Assembly (NCBI GenBank): GCA_003612395.1
Contig: RAYQ01000001.1
Location: 124,001-188,000, forward strand
Direction of reading: 5' to 3'
DNA from: Parablautia intestinalis
Lineage (GTDB): Bacteria > Bacillota > Clostridia > Lachnospirales > Lachnospiraceae
Length of the DNA stretch: 64,000 bases
Under the pieces are notes generated by a model. That model was not told where the DNA came from. It saw only the letters and a list, made by a program, of their open reading frames with translations, and did no database searches. A program made the position numbers and the translations under genes. This document shows positions 33,970 through 42,953 of the stretch, one piece after another; the first letter of the stretch is position 1; each line of letters opens with the position of its first letter.

Positions 33970-36528
33970 TCAAGATATATATTGACAGATAGTTTTCTTT
34001 AATATATCCATATTAATCGGCTTTGCCACGTGTGCATTCATTCCTGCATTTAAAGCATCTTTTACATCTTCTGCAAAAGCGTTTGCCGTCATGGCAATTA
34101 TGGGTATACTCCCTGCATCGGGCCGTTTTAGTAAGCGGATTTTTGCGGCTGCCTCATAGCCGTTCATAACCGGCATCTGAACATCCATTAAGATAGCATC
34201 AAATTCCCCAACAGCTGCCCTCTCAAACCGCTCCAGCACCAATTGCCCGTTTTCCGCTATTTCACAGGCTGCACCTTCCATATCCAGCAGCTCTGAGAGT
34301 ATCTCCGCATTAATGTCATTGTCTTCCGCAACAAGGAAATGCATCCCTTTAAGCAATACATCCTCTTCCGGTGAAGCTTCCGGTCTATGATTATCTGCGC
34401 TCAGCCGTATGCCAAGAAGCGCCTCCTTAAAGGCAGATACAAAAAATGGCTTCATGAGATATCCGGTATTTTCCGCCGGAGACGCCTCTCTATGCGCATC
34501 ATCGCTTTCACAGGATGTAAGAAACAAAATAGGAACCGCCTCCGGAATGATTTCCCGAAGCTTTTCCGCTGTTTTCGCCCCGTCCATATCCGCTTCCAGC
34601 AAGACCGCCTGATAGCATTCCCCGTTATCAACGGCATGCCGGGCCATCTCCAACGCTTCCTGACTGCTTAGGGCGGTATCTGCAGTTATTCCGATATCTT
34701 TCATAAGCAACTCAATACTCTTGCAGGTATCAGCGCTCTCGTCCATTGCCAGAACCCGGGTGATTCCACTCTCTGTCCAAAACTGTTCATCCGACTGCTT
34801 ACTGGGTATGCGCAGCTCTAAGTCAACTTTGAAAAGAGTACCTTTATTAACCTCGCTGAAAACTTCAATGGTTCCCCCCATAAGCTCCACAATATTTTTT
34901 GTAATTGCCATACCAAGTCCGGCGCCCTGAACCTTGTTTGTAGTGCTGTTCTCCGCTCTGGTAAATGCATCGAAGATGGTTTCCAAAAATTCCGGCGTCA
35001 TACCGTATCCATCGTCCTCCACCTCTATCCGAATATATTCATATTGGGCAGAGCGCTGCTTTTGTCCAATGATGCGGAACCAGATATTACCCCCTGCCGG
35101 CGTATATTTTACGGAATTTGACAGAAGGTTAATTAAAACCTGATTAATTCTGGTCTCGTCCCCTATGAGATATTCGTGATGAATATCTGTCACTGTAACG
35201 TGATAAATCTGATTTTTTTCCCTTGCCATCGGACGGATAATTGCATCCACAGAAGATACCAGATCATTTAACGTAAACTCTCCAATGGTAAGTACCATTT
35301 TTCCACTCTCAATTTTGGAGACATCCAGAACATCATTAATCAGGCTGAGCAAATGCTGGCCGGAGGATGTAATCTTTTTCGTATATTCCCTTACCTTAAC
35401 CGGATTGTCTGCGTCCCTGGAAAGAAGGGTGGTAAATCCCAGAATGGCATTCATAGGCGTACGGATGTCGTGGGACATATTTGAGAGGAATGTGGTCTTG
35501 GAATTGCTTGCAATCTGCGCCGCATGCAGCGCTTCCGCCAGCTGTTTATTATAAATTTCCCTCTCCGCCTCCTGCTCCTTTCGTATTGTCTCCTGCTGCT
35601 TCTGACTGAAAAAGTACAAAATACAACACAGAAAGAAAGCAATAAGCATGACAATCACAACAATAAGGATATTCTGGTTTACGGAACGCCCTTCCTGCTG
35701 AATAGCTTCAATCGGAACATACCCTATCAGGTAAAACGCTCCGTCATTAACACCCCACATATAAATCAGAGAGTTTTTATTCCGAATATCATGATAAAAC
35801 ATGATATTTTCTCCGTCACGGATGGTTTGGGCAACCTTTGCCTGAAGTTTCTCATCCATAATATTGTTGGCACGATAAAAGTCCGCCAGATTCAGATGTC
35901 CGGCATCCCGCTCTCCCATCCCTGTGGGCTTTAATACAAGTCTTTCACTTTTGCTGTCCATAACATACAGCATAGCCTTTCCATCATAAAGGTCCTCCGG
36001 AAGTATCATTTCAAAAGAGTCAATGGTGTGCTCAATATAGAGCGCCGCCATCTCTTTGCCATCTTTTATCACAGGGCATTTCATCGTGTATGCCCATGTT
36101 CCCATATCGTTCAGGTAGGATTGGGTAAGCGGCATAGTGCCGACCCTTTTTCCAAAAGAAAAATCCAGATCATTTTCCGTAAACGGCTCTCCTGTATTGG
36201 AAATGCCCTCTGTTTCCCCTTCCATTATCAGAGATACCCGAGTTATCGTATGGTTTTTATTGTATGAGCGTATAAATCCATAAGGGTCCCTGGAAACAGC
36301 AATTTCCTGGGCAATAAAGTCCTGAAATTCTGCCTCTTTCACTAAAATAGCTTCTATGGTTCCCTTGACCAGGGCAAGGCTGTCACTTAGATTATTAATT
36401 GCTGACTCAGACATCTCTCTGGATGTTTTTCTCGCAACAGAAAATACAACCGCTCCTAAAATACAGAAAACTAATATGATAGAAAAAAGCAAAGAGCCTT
36501 TTCCGTTTCTTTTTGGCTTTTTATTCAT
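33970..36528 (-). CDS. Hybrid sensor histidine kinase with two receiver domains
   Basis: About 852 residues from the ATG at 36526-36528; an in-frame ATG four codons earlier abuts the ribosome site. Layout: a membrane helix (~15-35), an extracellular dCache-like sensor (~40-295), a second helix (~300-322), a short coiled coil, HisKA with FLSNMSHDIRTPMNA, and HATPase_c with N box INQVLINLLSNSVKY and G boxes EDDGYGM and GAGLGMAI. Receiver 1 is degenerate (LLEADM where LLD is expected, though KP is kept); receiver 2 is complete (VAEDN, ILMDVQMPVMNG, MTANA, KPIN). No output domain is present. It is paired with the lipoprotein gene downstream. Signal unknown. Confidence 0.92.
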   Translation of the reverse strand: MNKKPKRNGKGSLLFSIILVFCILGAVVFSVARKTSREMSESAINNLSDSLALVKGTIEAILVKEAEFQDFIAQEIAVSRDPYGFIRSYNKNHTITRVSLIMEGETEGISNTGEPFTENDLDFSFGKRVGTMPLTQSYLNDMGTWAYTMKCPVIKDGKEMAALYIEHTIDSFEMILPEDLYDGKAMLYVMDSKSERLVLKPTGMGERDAGHLNLADFYRANNIMDEKLQAKVAQTIRDGENIMFYHDIRNKNSLIYMWGVNDGAFYLIGYVPIEAIQQEGRSVNQNILIVVIVMLIAFFLCCILYFFSQKQQETIRKEQEAEREIYNKQLAEALHAAQIASNSKTTFLSNMSHDIRTPMNAILGFTTLLSRDADNPVKVREYTKKITSSGQHLLSLINDVLDVSKIESGKMVLTIGEFTLNDLVSSVDAIIRPMAREKNQIYHVTVTDIHHEYLIGDETRINQVLINLLSNSVKYTPAGGNIWFRIIGQKQRSAQYEYIRIEVEDDGYGMTPEFLETIFDAFTRAENSTTNKVQGAGLGMAITKNIVELMGGTIEVFSEVNKGTLFKVDLELRIPSKQSDEQFWTESGITRVLAMDESADTCKSIELLMKDIGITADTALSSQEALEMARHAVDNGECYQAVLLEADMDGAKTAEKLREIIPEAVPILFLTSCESDDAHREASPAENTGYLMKPFFVSAFKEALLGIRLSADNHRPEASPEEDVLLKGMHFLVAEDNDINAEILSELLDMEGAACEIAENGQLVLERFERAAVGEFDAILMDVQMPVMNGYEAAAKIRLLKRPDAGSIPIIAMTANAFAEDVKDALNAGMNAHVAKPINMDILKKTICQYIS

Positions 36529-36540
36529 AACTATAACCAT

Positions 36541-36799
36541 GCCCCCTTCTCAACCTGCTGTTTTTGCGGCTTGTGGCACGAAATTTTGCGATTGTGGCCG
36601 GAGATTTCCCCATTTCTATTTTTACACTCTTGTTATATTGTATCAAACTTTGCTTTTCCGGGCTACATTTTTTATTGAACTTATTTTAACATCCACATAC
36701 GAACCTGCGCATATCAAATGCCGGTATACCTCTTTGGCGGAATACTTCCTCTGCACAAATCTGTACATAAAACGCACTCATGAGTCGCGAGGCGGCTTA
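36541..36799. other. Intergenic stretch with no gene
   Basis: Upstream leader of the kinase gene. I see no ORF of merit and no convincing promoter. About 36725-36778 resembles a stretch at 57390-57437 (see findings). Confidence 0.5.
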
Positions 36800-36837
36800 T
36801 TTACTAAAACAGGCAGAAATCCGAAAATTTCTGCCTG
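36800..36837 (-). terminator. Terminator of the GH32 gene
   Basis: CAGGCAGAAAT (36810-36820) pairs perfectly with ATTTCTGCCTG (36827-36837); on the minus strand TTTTAGTAAA follows. Confidence 0.85.
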
Positions 36838-36858
36838 CATCTGTCCCCTGTTTATCTT

Positions 36859-38343
36859 TTATATCAAATCGTACTTTACAACATCCATCCTGACTTCCCC
36901 ATCTGCACAAAAAGAGATGCCATCCGCTGCTCTTTCCGTATACATGGTTGCAGTCATGACCTGTTCGCCGTCATTTACAAATATCTCCGCGCTGAACTGA
37001 TCTAGTATCAGCCTCAGCTTCAGGCGTCCGTTTTCATGGTTTACCTTGCTTCTGCGCTGATGGATAACCGCCCTCCTTGAACCGGAGAACTTCCTGTCAA
37101 TCTTTAAGACGCTCTCTTTTGGCCTGAAACTTACGGAAGTCTGATACTGGGCGTTTTGGGCAAACCGGACGGAAAACTTGTGGTAAACATTCTTCTCATC
37201 CTCCGGCCATATGTTAAGCTCAATATCCACCTTGCGCCCCTTAATCCCTTCCAGGTTAATGGTATCTGAAACCAGGACGGATTGATATTCCACCTTCCCG
37301 CTTCTCATATTCTCCAGCTCGCGGACAGGCTTCTGGTAAAGCCTTCCGTTTTTAATAAAAATCTCTCTTGGAAGGCTCATCTGGCCAAACCATAAATTTT
37401 CCTGGACATGGCCGCCGCAGGTATCCCAGTTCTGCATCCAGCCAATCATGACCCTGCGCCCGTCCGGGGTTAAAATCGTCTGGGGCGCATAAAAATCAAT
37501 GCCATAGTCAATGGACTGGTTATGCTGTTCCGTAAAGGTGTCAGTCTCCTCATCAAAATCTCCTATCAGGCACAATGTCCCGTTTCCATTATGGTATTCA
37601 AAGCCCTGGGGCAGCATATCCTGCGGGCTGGTAAGCAGCACCCCTTTTCCATCCAGTATAAAGAAATCCGGGCATTCCCACATTTTTCCAAACCGGTTGT
37701 TGTTGGAAGCCAGTATCTTTTTAAAGCGCCAGTGAAAGCCATCCTCACTGGTATAGAGCAAAATCTGTCCGCTTCCGTCTGCCGGACGGTTTCCAATCAC
37801 GCAGCAATAGGTTCCGTCCTTCTTTCGCCACATCTTAGGATCACGGAAATCAAACCGGCTGCTGCCCTCTGGCAGATCCTTTTCATCCAGAACCGGATTA
37901 TTTTCATATTTCTCATAATCCCGGCCATCCCCAACCGCCAGGCACTGTGTCTGCACCTCGCAAAAGCCCCCGTTTTTCTGCCTTTCTTTGATTACGCCTG
38001 TGTACATAAGTAAATGTCTTCCATCCGGCAGTTCAATGGCGCTTCCCGAAAAGCACCCGTCCCTGTCGTAAAACTCGTCCGGCGCAAGGGCTGCCGGAAG
38101 ATACTCCCAGTGAAGGAGATCCTTACTCACCGCATGTCCCCAGTGCATGGGGCCCCAGTGGGAATCATAGGGATGGTACTGATAAAACATATGGTACTCC
38201 CCTTTGTAATAAGAAAACCCGTTGGGATCATTCAGCCACCCTGTACGTGTGGATAAATGAAAATCCGGCCGGTCTTCCTTTTTGATAAATTTTTCCGAAG
38301 CTTCTTCGTATGTACGCGCTTCGCGCAGTGTCTGACTTGTCAT
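36859..38343 (-). CDS. GH32 beta-fructofuranosidase / sucrose-6-phosphate hydrolase
   Basis: About 494 residues from the ATG at 38341-38343; an in-frame ATG four codons upstream lies one base after AAAGGAG. Seen: the GH32 nucleophile motif GWLNDPNG, the middle motif FDFRDPKMW, the acid/base motif MWECPDFF, GPMHWGHAVSKDLLHW, and a C-terminal beta-sandwich. No signal peptide, so it is cytoplasmic and acts on imported sucrose, sucrose-6-phosphate or short fructans. It stands alone with its own promoter and terminator; no sucrose PTS gene or regulator is beside it. The upstream leader has a small GC hairpin (38379-38394). Confidence 0.95.
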   Translation of the reverse strand: MTSQTLREARTYEEASEKFIKKEDRPDFHLSTRTGWLNDPNGFSYYKGEYHMFYQYHPYDSHWGPMHWGHAVSKDLLHWEYLPAALAPDEFYDRDGCFSGSAIELPDGRHLLMYTGVIKERQKNGGFCEVQTQCLAVGDGRDYEKYENNPVLDEKDLPEGSSRFDFRDPKMWRKKDGTYCCVIGNRPADGSGQILLYTSEDGFHWRFKKILASNNNRFGKMWECPDFFILDGKGVLLTSPQDMLPQGFEYHNGNGTLCLIGDFDEETDTFTEQHNQSIDYGIDFYAPQTILTPDGRRVMIGWMQNWDTCGGHVQENLWFGQMSLPREIFIKNGRLYQKPVRELENMRSGKVEYQSVLVSDTINLEGIKGRKVDIELNIWPEDEKNVYHKFSVRFAQNAQYQTSVSFRPKESVLKIDRKFSGSRRAVIHQRRSKVNHENGRLKLRLILDQFSAEIFVNDGEQVMTATMYTERAADGISFCADGEVRMDVVKYDLI

Positions 38344-38410
38344 ACCAATAACCATGCTCCTTTCTCTACCCGCAAACCTGCGCCCTCAGGCGCAAATTTA
38401 TTTATTAAAC

Positions 38411-38439
38411 AGTCTACAGGAAAAATAATGTGATTGCAA
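38411..38439 (-). promoter_or_regulatory. Promoter of the GH32 gene
   Basis: On the minus strand TTGCAA (38434-38439), 17-base spacer and TAGACT (38411-38416), about 70 bases before the start codon. Confidence 0.5.
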
Positions 38440-38465
38440 GTTAAACTGCTGTCTTTTCATTATTG

Positions 38466-38640
38466 TTAATCCAAACCGCCGCATGAAAACATATCTCTCA
38501 GTGTAATCAGTCTCACATTGCCTTCCTTTGCCTGTTTCATAAGTCCGGGGCCAAATCCGGATTTTGAGAAAAGATAGTAATGCCTCTTTCCGAAATGGCC
38601 CATGGCGTCAGCATATGGTATAGTCATTTGCCAATCTCGA
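38466..38640 (-). pseudogene. C-terminal remnant of an AAA-type ATPase gene (DUF234-like)
   Basis: Translating the minus strand upward from the TAA at 38466-38468 gives an uninterrupted C-terminal fragment of ~55 residues, including FCRDWQMTIPYADAMG, KRHYYLFSKSGF and VRLITLRDMF. This is the typical end of the ATP-binding proteins whose C-terminal DUF234 region resembles a PD-(D/E)xK nuclease. Nothing of the ATPase core is present upstream, so it is a decayed end left between GH32 and glgC. Family recalled from memory, fairly sure; the upstream limit is approximate. Confidence 0.65.
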
Positions 38641-38725
38641 CAAAAAACATCTCCTGGCGGAAGAAATAATTGTATCTTTTTCCATTTTTTTTGTTAAAAA
38701 CCTATCATTTATCGGCATAATGATG

Positions 38726-38840
38726 TATAATTTCTTCATAAGGCAGTCAAATACTCCACGAAAAAGCTATAGAGTATTAGACTCTCGCGGCAGTCGCCAA
38801 ATATCCGTGCAGGCACGTCTACTTGGCTCATTGCCCGCGG
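38726..38840 (+). promoter_or_regulatory. Structured 5' leader of glgC
   Basis: A TATAAT box (38726-38731, no clear -35) is followed by a hairpin AATACTC/GAGTATT (38750-38778). Then comes a nested three-part stem: CGCGGCA with TGCCCGCG (38786-38792, 38832-38839), GCCAA with TTGGC (38796-38800, 38823-38827) and CGTGC with GCACG (38806-38810, 38813-38817). It ends just before the ribosome site TAGGAGG. This could be an RNA regulator or a dispersed repeat inserted in the leader. No known riboswitch motif recognised. Confidence 0.5.
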
Positions 38841-38862
38841 AATAAAATAGGAGGATAATGTT

Positions 38863-40068
38863 ATGGCAAAAGAAATGATTGCAATGCTTCTTGCCGGCGG
38901 TCAGGGATCCCGTCTCTATGCTTTAACCGAGAAGCTTGCAAAACCAGCAGTACCATTTGGCGGTAAGTATCGCATTATTGATTTTCCGCTGTCAAATTGT
39001 GTCAACTCAGGAATTGATACTGTAGGTATTCTAACACAGTATCAGCCTCTGGTACTGAATGAGTACATAGGAAACGGCCAGCCCTGGGATCTGGACCGTC
39101 TCTACGGTGGCGTGCATGTCCTGCCCCCCTACCAGAAGGCAAGCGGTTCAGACTGGTATAAAGGCACGGCAAATGCGATCTATCAGAACATTTCATTTAT
39201 TGAACGCTACGATCCAAAATATGTTATCATTCTTTCCGGTGACCAGATCTGTAAGCAGGACTACAGCGATTTCCTGAAATTTCATAAGGAGAAAGATGCT
39301 GAGTTCAGCGTTGCCGTTATGGAAGTTCCCTGGGAGGAGGCTCCACGCTTTGGCCTGATGGTAGCAGATGAAAACGACAAGATCACCGAGTTCCAGGAAA
39401 AGCCCAAAAATCCCAAATCCAATCTGGCCTCCATGGGCATTTATATCTTTAACTGGGATATCTTAAAACAGTATCTGGAAGAAGACGAAGCCGACCCGAA
39501 CTCTGCAAATGACTTTGGTAATAATATCATCCCCAATCTTTTAAGGGACAGACGCAGAATGTACGCTTATCACTTCAACGGCTACTGGAAGGATGTGGGA
39601 ACCATCGCATCTTTGTGGGAAGCAAATATGGAGGTTCTGGATCCGGAACACAGTGGAATCAACCTGTTTGACGAGGACTGGAAGATTTACAGCCGTAACA
39701 GCGGTATGACCGGCCACAAAATCAACGCAGGCGCTGTTGTGGAAAACTCCATGATCACTGACGGATGCCGCATCAAAGGCACCGTGAAACACTCCATCTT
39801 ATTCGCAGGCGTTAAAGTAGAAGATGACGCTGTTATTGAGGACGCTGTTATTATGGGCGGTTCCGTTATTAAGCATGGCGCTGTTGTAAAGCATTGTATC
39901 GTAGCTGAAAATGTGACCATCGGTGAACATGCCGTTGTAGGCGCAATGCCTTCCGGTGAGGAAAGTGGTGTTGCAACCATTGGTGCAGGCATCACTATTG
40001 GCGCAGGCGCCGTAATCGGGCCTGATGCCATGATAAATAAAAATGTAGAAGGTGGTGAAGATCAATGA
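38863..40068 (+). CDS. glgC: Glucose-1-phosphate adenylyltransferase
   Basis: 401 residues. Seen: the pyrophosphorylase motif [26 protein letters not shown] split over its first 35 residues, [55 protein letters not shown], and a C-terminal left-handed beta-helix with hexapeptide repeats. It makes ADP-glucose from ATP and glucose-1-phosphate, the committed step of glycogen synthesis, and is normally allosterically controlled. AGGAGG lies eight bases before the start. Its TGA overlaps the glgD start codon (ATGA), giving translational coupling. Glycogen synthase, branching enzyme and phosphorylase genes are not in the window. Confidence 0.97.
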   Translation: MAKEMIAMLLAGGQGSRLYALTEKLAKPAVPFGGKYRIIDFPLSNCVNSGIDTVGILTQYQPLVLNEYIGNGQPWDLDRLYGGVHVLPPYQKASGSDWYKGTANAIYQNISFIERYDPKYVIILSGDQICKQDYSDFLKFHKEKDAEFSVAVMEVPWEEAPRFGLMVADENDKITEFQEKPKNPKSNLASMGIYIFNWDILKQYLEEDEADPNSANDFGNNIIPNLLRDRRRMYAYHFNGYWKDVGTIASLWEANMEVLDPEHSGINLFDEDWKIYSRNSGMTGHKINAGAVVENSMITDGCRIKGTVKHSILFAGVKVEDDAVIEDAVIMGGSVIKHGAVVKHCIVAENVTIGEHAVVGAMPSGEESGVATIGAGITIGAGAVIGPDAMINKNVEGGEDQ

Positions 40069-41207
40069 TGAATTCAAAAACAAGTGCACTTGGTATCATT
40101 TTCCCTAACAGTTATGATGCGCTGATTCCGGAACTGGTTAATGTGCGATTGATGGCCTCCATCCCTTTTGCCAGCCGTTACCGCTTGATTGACTTTATCT
40201 TATCCAGTATGGCTAACTGTGGTATTGACAATATTTCCATCATGGTAAACAACAATTATCATTCTCTGATGGATCATCTTGATTCCGGTCGTGAGTGGGA
40301 TCTTGTCCGCAAAAATGGCGGATTGAACATCTTCCCTCCTTACGCCGAAAAAGAATCCAGACGTTTTACAGGACGTGTAGCAGGACTTGCCAGCATTTTG
40401 AGCTTCTTACAGGATCAAAAAGAAAAATATGTTGTCCTGTCGGATACAAATATTGTAGTTAACTTTGATTTCAATGCTATGATACAGGCTCATATAGAAA
40501 CCGGCGCTGATGTTACCGTTGCTTATAATACACAGGAGATTCCAGAAAGTCTTATAAAGGCTCCCGGTACCGACTTAAGTCTTTATTATACTTTTGACAT
40601 TGAGGATGGCCGCATCACAAGGCTTTATGTAAACTCTAAGAAGGAAGGCATCCAAAACTGCTCCATGAACATCTATCTCCTTGAGCGTGAGCTGCTGATC
40701 GATCTCGTCAATACGGCTTTTGTCCATGGAAAAGAATATTTTGAGCGCGACATTTTACTTCCCCATATCAATAAACTGAACGTACAGGCCTACAAATACG
40801 ACAAATATATCGCACGTATCTGTGATGTAAAGAGTTACTATGATGAGAACATGAAACTTTTAGATGATTATAATCTGGATTCTCTTTTCTCAGGCAATCC
40901 AATCTATACCAAGATTCGTGATGACAATCCTACCCGCTATATCCAGGATTCCAAAGTCCGGAATGTAATGGTAGCCGATGGTTGTATCATTGAAGGAGAA
41001 GTTGAAAACAGCGTTATATTCCGTGGCGTAAAAATTGCAAAAGGTGCGAAAGTTAAAAATTGTATCTTAATGCAGGATACCGTTGTGGAACCGGGCGCTG
41101 AAATTGAATACCTTATCACGGACAAGAATGTCAAGATTTCAGCCGGAAAGGATATGAGAGGGACAGATACTCATCCTGTTTACATTTCCAAGTATCAGGA
41201 AGTATAA
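40065..41207 (+). CDS. glgD: GlgD, regulatory subunit of ADP-glucose pyrophosphorylase
   Basis: 380 residues, similar in layout to GlgC (nucleotidyltransferase domain then beta-helix). The N-terminus reads [22 protein letters not shown], so the GGxGxRL nucleotide loop is missing, as is usual in GlgD. In Bacillus and clostridia GlgD forms a heteromer with GlgC and raises its activity. Conserved [21 protein letters not shown] and [26 protein letters not shown] are visible. It overlaps glgC by four bases and ends before a strong hairpin. Confidence 0.95.
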   Translation: MMNSKTSALGIIFPNSYDALIPELVNVRLMASIPFASRYRLIDFILSSMANCGIDNISIMVNNNYHSLMDHLDSGREWDLVRKNGGLNIFPPYAEKESRRFTGRVAGLASILSFLQDQKEKYVVLSDTNIVVNFDFNAMIQAHIETGADVTVAYNTQEIPESLIKAPGTDLSLYYTFDIEDGRITRLYVNSKKEGIQNCSMNIYLLERELLIDLVNTAFVHGKEYFERDILLPHINKLNVQAYKYDKYIARICDVKSYYDENMKLLDDYNLDSLFSGNPIYTKIRDDNPTRYIQDSKVRNVMVADGCIIEGEVENSVIFRGVKIAKGAKVKNCILMQDTVVEPGAEIEYLITDKNVKISAGKDMRGTDTHPVYISKYQEV

Positions 41208-41227
41208 CTAATTTATACCATAAGAGC

Positions 41228-41289
41228 TGCTCCCTGCCATGCAAGCAGATAGATGCACCTGAAAATCGCTTGCTGCATGGCGGGGAGCA
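41228..41289. terminator. Terminator between convergent glgD and GH39 gene
   Basis: TGCTCCCTGCCATGCA (41228-41243) pairs with the complementary arm at 41274-41289 (16 pairs, one G-U), followed on the plus strand by TCTTTACATTT. It sits in the 91-base gap between convergent genes and probably serves both. Confidence 0.75.
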
Positions 41290-41298
41290 TCTTTACAT

Positions 41299-42921
41299 TT
41301 AAAGCTGATAAAACGACACTATACTCCATGGCTTTAACTCTGATACAAATTCAAGTCTGCCTTTTTCATCTGCCTGGAAAAACTGAATTTTCAGTTCATC
41401 AGCCACTTTCTTCAGGAATTTTTCCTGTTCCTGTGACAGATTGAGCGGTTCCCCCAAATCATGCCACTGTTTTAAAACATTCCCGTGATCCATATCCAGG
41501 GTCTCAACTGCGTACTGCGCCTTTGGTTTCAATCCTTCTATCACCTGATGAATTTGTATCGGTTTACCAACCTCACTAAGCCTTAATGTTCCGGCATAAT
41601 TCTCGCTAGAGCCAATCCCCTTACCGTTTAGCTCATTCGGATAATGAAAAAAAATACCTGCTGCAGAACCACTTTCTTTTCCTGTAGTTACGATTCCCCT
41701 CTCCGAAATATGAAGTATTTTATCTCCTAACCGTTCCATCATTCTAAATGCATGATAAACAGGTTTATGGATTCCCTGTTCATTGATCATGCCAAACCCG
41801 CCGTGAAAAGCTCCTATCCCCGCACCGCCTTCCTCAAATATATCCGAAAAGGTCCAGTATGACATGGAATCTGTCAGACCGATTGATTTTAGGTATGCCC
41901 TTACAATATACACAGCTGCATACACGGTGTCATGCATAAAGTCCCGGGAGCTCGGAGAATGTGACCATTCGGTTATATGCAGTTCCGCATTTGGATAACT
42001 GCTTTCTTTTATAATATTATTCAGCTTTAACAAGTCTTCGTAGGTAGCATCCGCATGGCGTGAAATTCCTACCATTTCTCCGTTTGCACCGAATGCATTA
42101 TCCGTGGGATAAAGATGTGTTGTCAAAAAATCCACAGGCAGCTCTCTTTGCCTGCAAAAATCAAGAAATTCGCGAATCCATACCGGCTGCCAGTTTAGTG
42201 CATCGTAATCCTGCGCCTGTGCAGTTGCCGCCTCCACACTTCTGTCCTCCGTTTCCCCTTTATAACGATCGTCCGGAACAAATACACTTGTGGAGGGGCC
42301 TCCAACCATCAGCTTATCATCTATTTTTTTAATAACGCGAACAGTTGCATCATACAATTCAAAATATTGCTTCCTTGTTCCTGTCCAGAAATAAGGCACC
42401 AGATTAGGCTCATTCCACACCTCGAACCGCCATTTCCGTACACATTCCACTCCGTAACGTTCCACCCAATGCGCCACTGTTCTCTCCACCAGCTCACACC
42501 ATTTATTCATGTCCGTAGGGGGGCAGCAATTTGCTCTCCACCAAAATAATGTATTCGGCTGTGTTGCTATCCCCGTAGGCATAAAGCCCAGTTCTACAAA
42601 CGGATATACTCCCCGGGATAAAATAAAGTCATATACCTTGTCCACGTAACTAAACGTATAAAGTACCTCGGGTAATTTAACATCAGGCCCAAAACCGGAA
42701 CCGTAGCTGTCTCTGTACACAAACATATCATCGTGAAAAACTCCATGAAATCTGACATACTTAATGCCAAATTGTTTTACCGCTTCGGAAAATTGCTGCT
42801 GCCAGTCTGCCCTCAGCGCCTCCTTTGCCCTCCCGGCGCCGATACACTCTGACCAGTAATGTTTTAATTCTCTGTCACTGTCAGTTTTATCTTCCATTCT
42901 AATCTCTAATTCCATGTTCAT
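41299..42921 (-). CDS. GH39 glycoside hydrolase (beta-xylosidase type)
   Basis: 540 residues, no signal peptide, so it is cytoplasmic. Seen: the GH39 acid/base motif WRFEVWNEPN (E171), the nucleophile region ELHITEWS (E318), the early motif IKYVRFHGVFHDDM, and a C-terminal beta-sandwich. GH39 enzymes release xylose, or sometimes other sugars such as iduronate, from short glycans. It is the last gene of an operon with a GH42 enzyme and a sugar importer, so it should act on imported oligosaccharides. Ribosome site GGGAG lies nine bases before the start, with an extra out-of-frame ATG between. Start chosen at 42921. Confidence 0.93.
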   Translation of the reverse strand: MNMELEIRMEDKTDSDRELKHYWSECIGAGRAKEALRADWQQQFSEAVKQFGIKYVRFHGVFHDDMFVYRDSYGSGFGPDVKLPEVLYTFSYVDKVYDFILSRGVYPFVELGFMPTGIATQPNTLFWWRANCCPPTDMNKWCELVERTVAHWVERYGVECVRKWRFEVWNEPNLVPYFWTGTRKQYFELYDATVRVIKKIDDKLMVGGPSTSVFVPDDRYKGETEDRSVEAATAQAQDYDALNWQPVWIREFLDFCRQRELPVDFLTTHLYPTDNAFGANGEMVGISRHADATYEDLLKLNNIIKESSYPNAELHITEWSHSPSSRDFMHDTVYAAVYIVRAYLKSIGLTDSMSYWTFSDIFEEGGAGIGAFHGGFGMINEQGIHKPVYHAFRMMERLGDKILHISERGIVTTGKESGSAAGIFFHYPNELNGKGIGSSENYAGTLRLSEVGKPIQIHQVIEGLKPKAQYAVETLDMDHGNVLKQWHDLGEPLNLSQEQEKFLKKVADELKIQFFQADEKGRLEFVSELKPWSIVSFYQL

Positions 42922-42953
42922 TAATCATGCTCCCTTCCCAGCCACAGCCCTTT

